Of a DNA stretch of 64,000 bases, positions 7,889-16,157 are shown piece by piece. Each line of letters opens with the position of its first letter. Positions within the stretch are counted from its first letter, which is position 1. Made by a program: the position numbers and the translations under genes. Below the pieces are notes generated by a model, which saw nothing but the letters and a program-made list of their open reading frames with translations, searched no databases and was not told the DNA's origin. This stretch comes from Muribaculaceae bacterium (GTDB taxonomy: Bacteria > Bacteroidota > Bacteroidia > Bacteroidales > Muribaculaceae): contig JAFYYI010000065.1 in NCBI GenBank assembly GCA_017557665.1, forward strand, positions 140,036 to 204,035. The letters run 5' to 3'.

Positions 7889-8196
7889 CGTTTTTTCTTT
7901 TTGGCTGTAACTTTCAGGAGGATGCTGAGTTCACGGACATCGTTGAGGAGGTCCCACAGGCCATCCTCGCTGAGGACGCCGCGCTTGAGGTCGGCGGGCA
8001 AGAGGCCGGCCTCGTCGTCGGCAAAGTCCTGGCGCCACAGGTCGCTGCCGTAATACGCCTCGAGGGTGGCAATCGCCTCCTGGGCCTCGTCCCACTTGTC
8101 GAGGGCCGCCGACAGGCGCTTCACGGCGGCCTCAACACGGTTCATCTGGCGCTCCATCTGGCGGATGCGCTTGACTTGTTCTTTGTTGTCACTCAT
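7885..8196 (-). CDS. DUF4298 protein
   Basis: Small helical protein. The pattern 'VKRIRQMERQMNRVEAAV', 'ATLEAYYGSDLWRQDF', 'ADDEAGLLPADLKRGVLSED' and a final helix is that of DUF4298, a short cytoplasmic family of unknown role. About 104 residues if started at ATG 8196, where the family's conserved part begins; TTG 8232 or ATG 8217 would add a tail with no similarity I recognise. Its last bases overlap the nitroreductase start, and the PPOX-like gene lies directly upstream, so the three are probably one transcript from the promoter at 8853. Confidence 0.75.
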   Translation of the reverse strand: MSDNKEQVKRIRQMERQMNRVEAAVKRLSAALDKWDEAQEAIATLEAYYGSDLWRQDFADDEAGLLPADLKRGVLSEDGLWDLLNDVRELSILLKVTAKKKKR

Positions 8197-8228
8197 GGCT
8201 GAACGTGAGTTGGTCATATCTTCAGGAA

Positions 8229-8777
8229 TCAAAAATTCACCCTGCGCTCGGGGGCCGAGAAAGAGCAGAAACGGGCGGTGGCATCCTTGATGTAGAGGAT
8301 GGCCATGTTGTCATCGTCGGCCTTATACATCGACTTGAGGCCCTCGTTGCGGTTGAGGAACTCCTCCTTCACGGCCAGGGTCTCGTCGGCCACCAGCACG
8401 CCGCTCAGGCGCATCCACTCGGTGCCCGAAGGCTTCAATGCGCAAATCTCGAACTTGCCGTTAGCGTCCATCTGCTTGTAGACGTCCTTCACCTTGCCCG
8501 TCATGATGTAGAGACGGCCGTTGATGATTTCTGAAACGCCGAAGGGGCGCACGCGAGGCTGGTCGCCATCGGTTGTGGCAATGAAGAATGCTCCGCACTC
8601 TTTCAGGTAAGCCTGCACTTCTTTCATGTTCTGTTCCATCATTTCCTTGCTGATTGTTTGTTTGGTTGTTGTTTCTTGTTTGCTACCGGCCGTTGGGTCG
8701 GTGGCCTGATTGTCGTTGCCGGATGCCGTCAATACAAACAGCGCCGCCAACACGAGTAGAATCTGTTTCATCATCAT
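8229..8777 (-). CDS. Pyridoxamine 5'-phosphate oxidase-fold protein with N-terminal signal
   Basis: Split-barrel flavin-binding protein of about 182 residues. After a hydrophobic leader ('MMMKQILLVLAALFVLTASG') and a Thr/Gln/Lys-rich linker comes the PPOX domain: 'KECGAFFIATTDGDQPRVRPFGV', then 'LYIMTGKVKDVYKQMDANG', 'WMRLSGVLV'. The cytoplasmic relatives bind FMN or F420; an exported or lipid-anchored copy is unusual, though the leader lacks a cysteine after the Ala-Ser-Gly, so it is not an obvious lipoprotein. ATG 8777 is preferred to the TTG at 8783. It opens an operon with DUF4298 and nitroreductase genes, all redox- or flavin-linked. Confidence 0.78.
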   Translation of the reverse strand: MMMKQILLVLAALFVLTASGNDNQATDPTAGSKQETTTKQTISKEMMEQNMKEVQAYLKECGAFFIATTDGDQPRVRPFGVSEIINGRLYIMTGKVKDVYKQMDANGKFEICALKPSGTEWMRLSGVLVADETLAVKEEFLNRNEGLKSMYKADDDNMAILYIKDATARFCSFSAPERRVNF

Positions 8778-8852
8778 TGTCAATTGGTTAAATCACGCCT
8801 TGGTTATGCAACAGCCATCGGCAGGCGAATACACCCGCGATGGCGTCTGTCG

Positions 8853-8882
8853 CAAAGGTAAGACAATTCCGCGACATGACAA
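8853..8882 (-). promoter_or_regulatory. Promoter for the PPOX-DUF4298-nitroreductase operon
   Basis: On the minus strand TTG (8880-8882), a 19-base spacer and TACCTTTG (8853-8860). It leaves a leader of roughly 70 bases before ATG 8777. Confidence 0.65.
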
Positions 8883-8920
8883 AAAGAATTCCTCCCTCGT
8901 CAAGCCACCTCGGGCCTGTT

Positions 8921-9646
8921 TCATTCCAGCACAAAGCTGCGGGGATAGAAGTCGCTGTAGAAGCGGCCATCGGTTGCCGTAAACTTCAGCACGCAATAGT
9001 TGGGATCAGTAACGCCACCAGGATAATATTCGGTATCGCCATCCCTCCAAATCATCTCCTTGCTGGCAGCATCGGTCAACACCTCCATGGTGCCGCGCAG
9101 CATCATGCCCTTGAAGCCGTCGGCATCGCAGAAATAAATGGACGCCTTGGGATTGGTCTTGTAATGGGCCACACGCAGGGAGAAGGTGTTGGTGGTGAAG
9201 TAAAACACCTTGATGCCTTCACGCACACGAGGCGACAACATGGCCTTGGTGCAGGGGAACCCCTCCTCGTCCACCGATGAGATAAAGGTAATGGGGAGCG
9301 TGTCGGCCATCTTGTCAATCAGGTCTTTCACACCCGCCAAGGCAGGATTCTCAGGCACAGCCTCATTGATGGTCATCTCTTTGCGCCAGCGCTTCAAGTG
9401 AGGGAAATACATTTTCATCTGACCGATGTACTCCTCCCTTGTGATGGGTTGCGGCAGGCCCTTGTTGACCTGGTCGACAAACTGGGCGCAATGCTCGATC
9501 ATCTCTTCCATCGTGCAGTCCTGCAAGAACTTGCCGTCCTTGTAGCAATAGATGCAATAATCTTCATTCTTAGTGCCGTCGGCATTAGTGCCGAGAATAG
9601 CCTCGGTGAGCGGCATTCCGCAACTCTGACAAAATTTCTGTTCCAT
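8921..9646 (-). CDS. Zinc-ribbon plus PPOX-fold fusion protein
   Basis: Two-domain cytoplasmic protein of 241 residues. Residues 1-85 hold a zinc ribbon, 'KFCQSCGMPL' with the second pair 'DYCIYCYKDGKF', followed by a helical segment of the putative zinc-ribbon family. From about residue 105 comes a PPOX split barrel: 'LPITFISSVDEEGFPCTKAML', 'VFYFTTNTFSLRV', 'ASIYFCDADGFKGMMLRGTMEV'. The barrel probably binds a flavin nucleotide; the ribbon might bind a partner or nucleic acid. It has its own promoter at 9685 and is distinct from the exported PPOX protein next to it. Confidence 0.8.
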   Translation of the reverse strand: MEQKFCQSCGMPLTEAILGTNADGTKNEDYCIYCYKDGKFLQDCTMEEMIEHCAQFVDQVNKGLPQPITREEYIGQMKMYFPHLKRWRKEMTINEAVPENPALAGVKDLIDKMADTLPITFISSVDEEGFPCTKAMLSPRVREGIKVFYFTTNTFSLRVAHYKTNPKASIYFCDADGFKGMMLRGTMEVLTDAASKEMIWRDGDTEYYPGGVTDPNYCVLKFTATDGRFYSDFYPRSFVLE

Positions 9647-9684
9647 TGTTATGATTATTTCTGAATCCTTGTTTATCCTTTTGG

Positions 9685-9715
9685 CAAAGATATACTGAAT
9701 GATTGTTTTTCACAA
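9685..9715 (-). promoter_or_regulatory. Promoter for the zinc-ribbon PPOX gene
   Basis: TTG (9713-9715), a 20-base spacer and TATCTTTG (9685-9692) on the minus strand, about 40 bases before the ATG at 9646. Confidence 0.65.
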
Positions 9716-9737
9716 GTCATTCCTGTTATAAAAGCCG

Positions 9738-10067
9738 TCAGTGACGGCGGTGAGGCGGAAATTCCCTGACCGAGTTGTAGGCAATCACTCTGTCGTCGTT
9801 GTCAAAGGTGACGACAAACAGCATTTCCTCGGCATCTATCACTTCGCCCAGCAGCTTGCGGTAACCCCATTGCTCACCAGTCTCGTCGGCATTCTTTAAC
9901 ATAGGTGTGCCCAACAAGTGCTGGATGTCGCTCTTGGTCATTCCCAGTTCCACTTTATTGATTTTTGTCGTGTCGCGGGTAGCGATGCAACTGTATAAAC
10001 CCAGGTTCAACACGAGGACGACGGCCACCGCGATAATTACCTCTTTCATTCTGATTACCGTTTTCAT
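9738..10067 (-). CDS. BamE/SmpA-like small lipoprotein
   Basis: Protein of 109 residues with an N-terminal hydrophobic segment ending in 'LYSC', a plausible lipobox. The rest has the SmpA/OmlA signature: 'INKVELGMTKSDIQHLLGTP' followed by 'EQWGYRK' and a strand 'MLFVVTFDNDDRVIAY'. In Proteobacteria this fold is BamE of the outer-membrane assembly machine; in Bacteroidota similar small proteins exist without proven BAM association, so I call the fold only. It lies 15 bases after the S41 peptidase gene and is likely co-transcribed. ATG 10049 is an alternative start. Confidence 0.65.
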   Translation of the reverse strand: MKTVIRMKEVIIAVAVVLVLNLGLYSCIATRDTTKINKVELGMTKSDIQHLLGTPMLKNADETGEQWGYRKLLGEVIDAEEMLFVVTFDNDDRVIAYNSVREFPPHRRH

Positions 10068-10082
10068 TATTTGTCCATTGTT

Positions 10083-11213
10083 TTAGTTGCCATAATTCTT
10101 GATAATATACTGCCATGCCTGTTCCTTGTCATCCAAATTGATGACACAATCTGGCTCCATGCAGGTGGCATCGACGGTGGCAGCATCGGGACGCGCAAAG
10201 AACTTGCAGGAAATGCTGCCCAAAACATCGGTGTTCGGGAGTCGATACGGAAGTACCTCGCCATAATGGGAAGGTGAGAAGGTGGATGTCGTGCCAACGA
10301 TGGTGCCGATGTGGTTGTCACGGGCCAGAGTCAGGAGTATGCCAGCGCTACTGTAGGTCTTTGACCCCATGACAAAAACGACATTACCCTCATAAACAGC
10401 AGGTTGCTGATAGTCGGCAGGCATTTTGGACGAGGGCATCTCATAGAGTTCGTCTTTGTGGCCGTCATTTTCCCACCTGGCCTTGACAGCGGCGATTTTG
10501 GGATTATAGGCCGCCATGAGGTCCGAAAAACGCAGATAGGTGGTATAATTCTCCAACTTCCCGGTGGGATACAGGTGCTGGAGCAACGCGTCGCAAAGGC
10601 GGCTACTGCCACCACCGTTGTATTGCACATCCACGACCAGCGTTTTGATACCGGCTTCGCCCATCTTGGAGAACATGTCATCCAGGAATCCCTCAAAGGG
10701 ATTGTCCGGCTCATCGACACATTGATTGAACTGCAGATAGCAGATACTTTCCGGCTGGAAAATGCGATAGCTGTAGAATGAGTCTTGCCGACTCATGATG
10801 TGCTGCTTGTCAGCATCTGCCGCGACTTCAGATTCCTGATTCTTTGCCATTTTGTTTTCTTGCAGGCGGGATTGGGTAGTGAGGTCGGTGTGCTTGTCAT
10901 GCAGGGGGCCCAGGACATCAATGAGTGCATCAACAAAGTCCTCATCGCACTGAATGGACTTGCACTGCTCAAGGAGTGCGTTTTTCTTGCTAAACCACTC
11001 GGCACGTCGATCGGCCTTGACGTAATAAGGATGGGTATCGGCCACCATATCCATAAAGAGGATCGCATCCTTCTGATACTTGTTGCCCGACTGATATTCC
11101 GGTTCCGTTTGATAAGCGGAATCGCTGAGGACCTTGAATTTGCTCACATCCTGAGCCATTGTTGCTTGCCAACCCACAAAGAGCAGAAACAGGACAAAAA
11201 CACTCTTTTTCAT
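10083..11213 (-). CDS. S41-family peptidase-like protein, secreted
   Basis: Exported protein of 376 residues (signal peptide 'MKKSVFVLFLLFVGWQATMAQ'). The C-terminal-processing-protease (tail-specific protease) core is seen in 'IKTLVVDVQYNGGGSS', the strand-loop that builds the S41 active site, and 'VVFVMGSKTYSSAGILLTLA', where the serine of Tyr-Ser-Ser-Ala is the expected nucleophile. The N-terminal half is a helical domain with no PDZ domain that I can see, so it is closer to the short S41 proteins of Bacteroidales than to CtpA/Prc. The lysine partner is not certain. Likely periplasmic; substrate unknown. Confidence 0.78.
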   Translation of the reverse strand: MKKSVFVLFLLFVGWQATMAQDVSKFKVLSDSAYQTEPEYQSGNKYQKDAILFMDMVADTHPYYVKADRRAEWFSKKNALLEQCKSIQCDEDFVDALIDVLGPLHDKHTDLTTQSRLQENKMAKNQESEVAADADKQHIMSRQDSFYSYRIFQPESICYLQFNQCVDEPDNPFEGFLDDMFSKMGEAGIKTLVVDVQYNGGGSSRLCDALLQHLYPTGKLENYTTYLRFSDLMAAYNPKIAAVKARWENDGHKDELYEMPSSKMPADYQQPAVYEGNVVFVMGSKTYSSAGILLTLARDNHIGTIVGTTSTFSPSHYGEVLPYRLPNTDVLGSISCKFFARPDAATVDATCMEPDCVINLDDKEQAWQYIIKNYGN

Positions 11214-11249
11214 CGTTTTCAGTTATAAAGAATGATGATAAATGCTCAT

Positions 11250-11879
11250 TCACACCAGTTGCCCTGGCAGGTGAAGTTTTACCTTGGCGGGAAAGGTCGC
11301 CTCATAGGCTTCAAAGGCCTCGGGGTTCTCGTCAGCCACAAAGTAGCCCTTGGGAGGTCCGTAGGTGGCCTCGGTGATGCCGTTCCTCTCCAACCAGCCG
11401 GGCATGAGTTCCTGGGCGAGGAAATAAGGCACCTCGGCATCGCGCGGCTCGGCGTGATAATGGATGCCCAACTTGCTGGCCAAATCAAACCCCGCATGGC
11501 GATAGAAATTGATGTTTCCCTCCATGCACAGGAAGCCGATGCCCAATTCACGGGCCTTCTCCAGGGCATAGTTCAGCAGTTTGAGGCCATAGCCCTTGTG
11601 CTTATAGTCGGGATGGATGCTGATGGGGCCGAAGGTCCATGAGGGCACCCTCGTGCCGTCATCGAGGACGAGTTCGGCTCGCGAGAACATGATGTGGCCT
11701 ATGATCTTGCCATCCTCCTCCATCACGAGATCAAGTTCGGGGACGAAGTCGGGATTGCTGCGGTACTGGTTGAGCACGTAATGTTCGGTGCAGCCGGGAC
11801 GATAGACGTTCCAGAAGGCCTCGCGAGTAAGGTTCTCCACCTCACGGTAATCACTGGGTTGTTCTAATCTAATCTTCAT
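11250..11879 (-). CDS. GNAT-family N-acetyltransferase
   Basis: Acetyl-CoA-dependent transferase of 209 residues. The GNAT core is clear: 'IRLEQPSDYREVENLTREAF' at the start, strand 'VMEEDGKIIGHIMFSRAEL', then the acetyl-CoA loop 'FGPISIHPDYKHKGYGLKLL' (Q/RxxGxG/A form) and 'LGIGFLCMEGNINFYRHAGF'. The C-terminal 60 residues resemble the tail of putative acetyltransferases with a 'PEAFEAYEATFP' segment. The frame extends to 11912, but ATG 11879 matches the point where the family begins. Substrate unknown; single gene between an S41 peptidase and a TonB-type receptor. Confidence 0.85.
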   Translation of the reverse strand: MKIRLEQPSDYREVENLTREAFWNVYRPGCTEHYVLNQYRSNPDFVPELDLVMEEDGKIIGHIMFSRAELVLDDGTRVPSWTFGPISIHPDYKHKGYGLKLLNYALEKARELGIGFLCMEGNINFYRHAGFDLASKLGIHYHAEPRDAEVPYFLAQELMPGWLERNGITEATYGPPKGYFVADENPEAFEAYEATFPAKVKLHLPGQLV

Positions 11880-11938
11880 CGGATAAAGTATTTGTTTTGC
11901 AAATATCGTCAATTAAACTGACACCCACAAGTGCAGGG

Positions 11939-14302
11939 TCACATACGTGCCTTCTGTTTCTCGCCAGCACCGGTGCCGCGGTACTTGCTGCTGGCCCTGT
12001 TGAACTTCCAGGTGAGGTCGATCATAAACGTGCGGCGGGCAGGGTTGCTGGTGGTCAGCTCGCGCGGGCCGAAGATGGTAGCCCCAGCCTTACTGGTGTT
12101 GAAAAGGTCCATGCAGCGCGCGTCAACAGTCAGTGAGCCCAGATGCTGCAGGCTGATATCCTTCTGCACGCCGATGCCGGAATAGAACCTGCTCTTGGTG
12201 ATGCGGAAGTTGTCGTAGTCACCTCGCGACGTCCATTGCAACATGGCATTCAAGCGCCACGCGTGCGGCAGTTCGATGTCGTTGTTCCAGGTCAATCCCA
12301 GATACGGGTGGTTCAGCGTGAGGATGGAACCGTCGGCGGTCGGTGTCTTGTAGTTTTGGAAGATGGCAATCGCCGTCCATGTGGGATGCCAGCAGCCAAA
12401 CACGGGCCTCAACGACGGGATGACGGTCAGTCGGTTATAACTCTCCTTGCTATTGATGGGATGCACCAGGCTGACGAGCGGATCATCGGACCCGGGATAA
12501 GGCTCGGTGGACATCGTCTCGGAGTCCTTGATGCGGGCGTAGTTTAGCGACAGGTTCATCCACTGGTAGGCGGCATTGAAGACCAGGCTGTGGGTGTAGG
12601 TGGGCTTCAGGTAGGGATTGCCGCTCTGATAGCTGTAACGGTTGATATAGACGGTCGAGCTGGTGAGGCTGCTGTAGGCAGGGCGCTGGATGTCGCGGCG
12701 GTAGGACAGCGACAGCTGCACCTTGCCCACCGGAGCCGACACCACAAACGTGGGAAACCAGTCGCCATAGTCGCGGCACACCTCATCCTCGCGCTCATTG
12801 AAGTTGTAGTAGTCGTTCTTCAAGTGCTCGTAGCGCAGACCCACCTGGGCGAATACCAGGCCGAAGCGGCGGCCAAATTCCACAAATGCTGCCGTCGAGG
12901 ACTCGTTGATCTCGGTGTCGGTAGCCTTTACCGGGACACTTGCCGTGGCCGAATAGGAATAGGCATCGGTGCGGTTGTTATGGGAATACTCACCGCCCAC
13001 CGACAAGTTGCCCTGCCACACGGGGTAGCTCAGGATGAGCTTTGATGCCCAGAAGTTGTTGCGGCTACTGGTGTTGCTCTCGATAAAGCGGTTGACGGTG
13101 ACACCGTCCAGCACGGTTACCTCATTGGTGCTGCCCGGGGTCTCGGTACGGTCAAACAGGCCGTCCACGTTCAGGTCGATGCCCAGTGAGCCCACCTTGC
13201 CGTTATAATAGGCGTTGAAAATGTGCTTCCTGAAACGGTCGTGCTGCTCGACGTCGCTCACCGAGCGCTCGGTGAAGACGCCATTCACATAGCTATCGGT
13301 GATAAACTGGTCACGAAAGTCGGCGCCGGGATGGCGGTCATACTTGTAAAAAGCACCCATGCTATGGTTGTCGTTGAACATATAGTTTATCTGCAGTTGA
13401 GGCGACCAGCCCTTCCAGATGTTCTTGCCTTCCTGCTTGACAAGGCCCTCAACCCATTCAGGACCCACAAAATAAGACAACTGGTTTTCCTGCAGCATCT
13501 TGGCGTGCCCGTAGCGGCCTGCCCAGAACGAGGCGGTGATGTCCAGTCCGCCCGTGCGGTAGTTCACATCCAGGTTGTTGCTGATGGTGTGGCCATACTG
13601 GTACATGCCCGTCAGGTTGTCTTGGAAACTGAAGCCGTCGCCCTGGGCCTTCTTCAACGTGATGCGCACGACAGCCTTGGTCGATGCTGCATATCGGGCT
13701 CCAGGGTTCTGGATAACGTCAACGTGCTGGATCTGGTCGGAGCGCAGACGGGACAATTCGCTCATGTCCTGCACCTTGCGGCCGTTGATATAGACCTCGG
13801 CATCGCCGCGTCCCAGCACCGTCACGGCGCCATCACGCTTGGCCTCGAGCGAGGGCACTCGGGCCAAGGCGTCAGATATGGTACCAGCCTTCTCCAGGAT
13901 GGTCCCTTCGACTGTGGTGCGCATGGCCTCACCCTTGACGCGGGTCTTGGGCAGCTGGCTCTTGACCACCACCTCGCCAAGCATCAGCGAGGCTTCCTTC
14001 ATCTGAATCATCTGCCCGTTAAACGCGTTGGGGTTGAGGTATTGTGTCTCGTAGCCAATACTGGACACCTTCAACAGGCCATCGCCCTGAAGGGTGACAA
14101 TCTGGAAGTGGCCCTGTTCATCGGTCATGGCACCCTGAACAAAGGCCGAGTCGGGCATCGACAGCAACACCACATTCACAAAGGGCATCGGTTCACCATT
14201 CTCATCAACCACGGTTCCATTGAAATCCGGGGCTTTGGCAACAGCGGCTGCCGTCACCATCATTGCGGCCATCACGGCCATCATTCTTTTAAGCGCTTTC
14301 AT
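11939..14302 (-). CDS. TonB-dependent-type outer membrane beta-barrel protein with carboxypeptidase-regulatory-like domain
   Basis: Outer membrane protein of about 787 residues. After the signal peptide ('...MMVTAAAVAKA') comes a CarboxypepD_reg-like beta-sandwich (about 27-105, 'FNGTVVDENGEPMPFVNVVL'), a plug domain (about 110-215, 'GTISDALARVPSL', 'VYINGRKVQD', 'VDVIQNPGARY') and a barrel of the outer-membrane-beta-barrel-family-3 type ending in an aromatic-poor strand near 'RTFMIDLTWKFN'. No SusD-like partner is adjacent, so it is not a standard polysaccharide locus; such lone members are often linked to peptide or ion uptake or cell-envelope signalling. ATG 14302 is used since 14308 is TTG. 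Confidence 0.85.
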   Translation of the reverse strand: MKALKRMMAVMAAMMVTAAAVAKAPDFNGTVVDENGEPMPFVNVVLLSMPDSAFVQGAMTDEQGHFQIVTLQGDGLLKVSSIGYETQYLNPNAFNGQMIQMKEASLMLGEVVVKSQLPKTRVKGEAMRTTVEGTILEKAGTISDALARVPSLEAKRDGAVTVLGRGDAEVYINGRKVQDMSELSRLRSDQIQHVDVIQNPGARYAASTKAVVRITLKKAQGDGFSFQDNLTGMYQYGHTISNNLDVNYRTGGLDITASFWAGRYGHAKMLQENQLSYFVGPEWVEGLVKQEGKNIWKGWSPQLQINYMFNDNHSMGAFYKYDRHPGADFRDQFITDSYVNGVFTERSVSDVEQHDRFRKHIFNAYYNGKVGSLGIDLNVDGLFDRTETPGSTNEVTVLDGVTVNRFIESNTSSRNNFWASKLILSYPVWQGNLSVGGEYSHNNRTDAYSYSATASVPVKATDTEINESSTAAFVEFGRRFGLVFAQVGLRYEHLKNDYYNFNEREDEVCRDYGDWFPTFVVSAPVGKVQLSLSYRRDIQRPAYSSLTSSTVYINRYSYQSGNPYLKPTYTHSLVFNAAYQWMNLSLNYARIKDSETMSTEPYPGSDDPLVSLVHPINSKESYNRLTVIPSLRPVFGCWHPTWTAIAIFQNYKTPTADGSILTLNHPYLGLTWNNDIELPHAWRLNAMLQWTSRGDYDNFRITKSRFYSGIGVQKDISLQHLGSLTVDARCMDLFNTSKAGATIFGPRELTTSNPARRTFMIDLTWKFNRASSKYRGTGAGEKQKARM

Positions 14303-14405
14303 ATCCAATATCGTTTATAAAATTGTTCTTTTTTTTACCCGTTAGATGCATAAAGACCCTAAAGAAGTTGCAAAAAATTACTTTTTTTGTCGGTTAGCTT
14401 TCACT

Positions 14406-14433
14406 CTAAACTCTCATCTCTAAACTCTAAACT
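14406..14433. repeat. CTAA heptad repeats at the 3' end of the LiaF-like gene
   Basis: CTAAACT, CTCATCT, CTAAACT, CTAAACT follow one another with a 7-base period from 14406. The stop codon of the LiaF-like gene (minus-strand TAG, 14427-14429) is part of the last unit. Confidence 0.7.
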
Positions 14434-14978
14434 TTAATAGACACTCCACCAGCAAAGTTGCTGGCAATGATGTGCAGACACGGTGCTCCCGTCAGGATTC
14501 TCCCGGCGGCCTGGTTGCTTACACCGCCAATGAAGCTGTGGCTCTTGACCTGCACGTTGACGGTGGGGGGAACCAGCAATTCCACGCCACCCAGAAAGGT
14601 GCGGATGTCTATCTCCTCGTCCTCGATGATGACCGCCTCACGCAGGTCCAGACGCAGGCCGCCACAGAATACGTCAAGTCTGGCACCATGGAAGGTTTCA
14701 CCATGATAGACGTACTCGTCGCCACCGAACCGCACGGCACAATTGATGCGTTTGCCATCCTCGGCAGGAGGCACGGGGCGCTGGAGCCATTGCTCGGGGT
14801 TGCGACGGTAGCTGTAAATGATCAGTTCAATTCCAACACAAAAGACGATGAGGGGACCAAGATACGCCATCCAGGGATGAGTCCACAGCCAGTTCAGGTC
14901 CACGATATTCCACATGGAGGCCAACTTCAACAGCGCCCCGAGCACGAGAATAATACCGATAATTGTTCTTCTAGTCAT
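14427..14978 (-). CDS. LiaF-like membrane protein (cell-wall-stress response type)
   Basis: Protein of about 183 residues. Two membrane segments (about 4-22 and 30-52) are followed by a C-terminal beta-helix domain with the LiaF/DUF2154 pattern of turns: 'CAVRFGGDEYVYHG', 'RLDVFCGGLRLDLREAVI', 'EIDIRTFLGGVELLVPP', ending 'FAGGVSIKV'. In Firmicutes LiaF restrains the LiaRS response to cell-wall damage; in Bacteroidota the domain is found beside LytTR regulators. Here a LytTR membrane regulator is divergently encoded, 198 bases away. Start ATG 14978 is taken because the membrane segment begins there; ATG 14990 is possible, and the long frame to 15098 crosses the probable control region. Confidence 0.75.
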   Translation of the reverse strand: MTRRTIIGIILVLGALLKLASMWNIVDLNWLWTHPWMAYLGPLIVFCVGIELIIYSYRRNPEQWLQRPVPPAEDGKRINCAVRFGGDEYVYHGETFHGARLDVFCGGLRLDLREAVIIEDEEIDIRTFLGGVELLVPPTVNVQVKSHSFIGGVSNQAAGRILTGAPCLHIIASNFAGGVSIKV

Positions 14979-15082
14979 AACCTTAATCATTATTTTGGGC
15001 AGCATTGTCGCTGCATGAATCACACTGCAAAGGAACGGCCAAAGCCTTTTTCTTGCAAAGTTTTGGGATATTCTGCACAGAT

Positions 15083-15134
15083 ATGTGACGAATGACAAAA
15101 TAATGCGTGATTAACAGCATAAATGTGACGAATG
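15083..15134. promoter_or_regulatory. Pair of direct repeats, candidate LytTR operator
   Basis: ATGTGACGAATG occurs at 15083-15094 and, without change, at 15123-15134, exactly 40 bases apart, just upstream of the promoter at 15138 and between the divergent LiaF-like and LytTR genes. LytTR proteins bind direct repeats, though usually with shorter spacing, so autoregulation is a reasonable but unproven reading. Confidence 0.5.
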
Positions 15135-15137
15135 GTA

Positions 15138-15168
15138 TTGCCGAATAAGGACAAATGCATTACCTTTG
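15138..15168 (+). promoter_or_regulatory. Promoter for the LytTR regulator gene
   Basis: TTG (15138-15140), a 20-base spacer and TACCTTTG (15161-15168). The box rules out ATG 15155 as start; the next ATG, 15176, begins seven bases after the box, so the message may be almost leaderless. Confidence 0.65.
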
Positions 15169-15175
15169 CCATGCA

Positions 15176-16120
15176 ATGAAAGAAGGAAAAGAACAAGGAC
15201 AGCAACAGGAAACGATCATGATTCGCGTTGTCAGTTGCGTTTTCACCGTGCTTGCATTGGCCATCTTCAAGCCCTTCGGCCTGGAGGCATGGCAATGGAT
15301 GAGCTACGTCCATCTGCTGATGTTCGGTGTGCTGGGCCTCGGATGTTGCATGTTGACCGACGGCATCCTGAAATTTATCATGAAAATGCCCAGGTCCTAT
15401 CAGCAAGGGGTTGATTACATCATCCGCCGCAACCTGTGGTTCCAACTCATCAACACCCCGCTTGTCGCGCTGTCCATCTGCATCTATCGTCACCTGGTGA
15501 TGAGTGACCTGGTGGCAGGTAACGTGCTGTCATGGAGCAATTTCTTCGAGACGCTGCTCATTATCGCGTTCTGCTCATTTGCCATCGGCCTGTACTGGCG
15601 CTTCAAGTTCCGTAGCAGGTTTCTGGCCGCCGAGCTCGATGAGACCCGCCAGCTGAACGAGCAACTGAAGAAACTGCAGCAAGAGACTCAACGCCAGGCC
15701 GAAGCGGTTGAGACAGCACCGGTTGCCGAAACGGCATCAGCCGAACAGCCTTCAGCCTTGATGCCACAGCCCGAATCAGCAATCACTCTGCAAGGCAGTA
15801 CCAGCGAGTCGGTGTCGCTTCAGATTCCTGACTTATTGTATATCGAAGCTGTCGGTAACTATGTGAAAATCTATTACTTGCGAGAAGGTGAGGTATACCA
15901 CGACACCTTGCGTGCCACCTCTAAACAGATGGAGATGGACCTGCAAGCCTACCCGAGGATTGTCCGCTGCCACCGCGCCTTCATGGTCAACCTGCAGCAA
16001 GTGGAGCGTATTGTATCTCAATCAGGTTCCATGCAGCTGATTATCAAGCACTGCAACGACACCATTCCTGTGTCTCGCAGCAATATGACCCAAGTCAAGG
16101 AGGCCATTAAACTCGCCTAG
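15176..16120 (+). CDS. LytTR-domain transcriptional regulator with membrane-spanning N terminus
   Basis: Membrane-bound regulator of about 314 residues. Four hydrophobic segments fill roughly residues 15-150, followed by a coiled linker rich in Gln and Glu ('ETRQLNEQLKKLQQETQRQ') and an Ala/Pro-rich spacer. The C-terminal 100 residues are a LytTR DNA-binding domain: 'LLYIEAVGNYVKIYYLREG', 'MEMDLQAYPRIVRCHRAFMV' and 'ISRSNM'-like end 'IPVSRSNMTQVKEAI'. It resembles Bacteroidales LytTR proteins that carry their sensor in the membrane instead of using a separate histidine kinase. It is divergent from a LiaF-like gene. ATG 15218 (after AGGAAAC) is an alternative start; see the promoter at 15138. 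Confidence 0.85.
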   Translation: MKEGKEQGQQQETIMIRVVSCVFTVLALAIFKPFGLEAWQWMSYVHLLMFGVLGLGCCMLTDGILKFIMKMPRSYQQGVDYIIRRNLWFQLINTPLVALSICIYRHLVMSDLVAGNVLSWSNFFETLLIIAFCSFAIGLYWRFKFRSRFLAAELDETRQLNEQLKKLQQETQRQAEAVETAPVAETASAEQPSALMPQPESAITLQGSTSESVSLQIPDLLYIEAVGNYVKIYYLREGEVYHDTLRATSKQMEMDLQAYPRIVRCHRAFMVNLQQVERIVSQSGSMQLIIKHCNDTIPVSRSNMTQVKEAIKLA

Positions 16121-16157
16121 CATATAAAATAACAATGTTCAACAACTAAATACAGCA

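Noticed and set aside
13223..14320. 365-codon open frame antisense to the TonB-type receptor
   Set aside because: The receptor has plug and regulatory domains in frame; the antisense frame has no recognisable domain.
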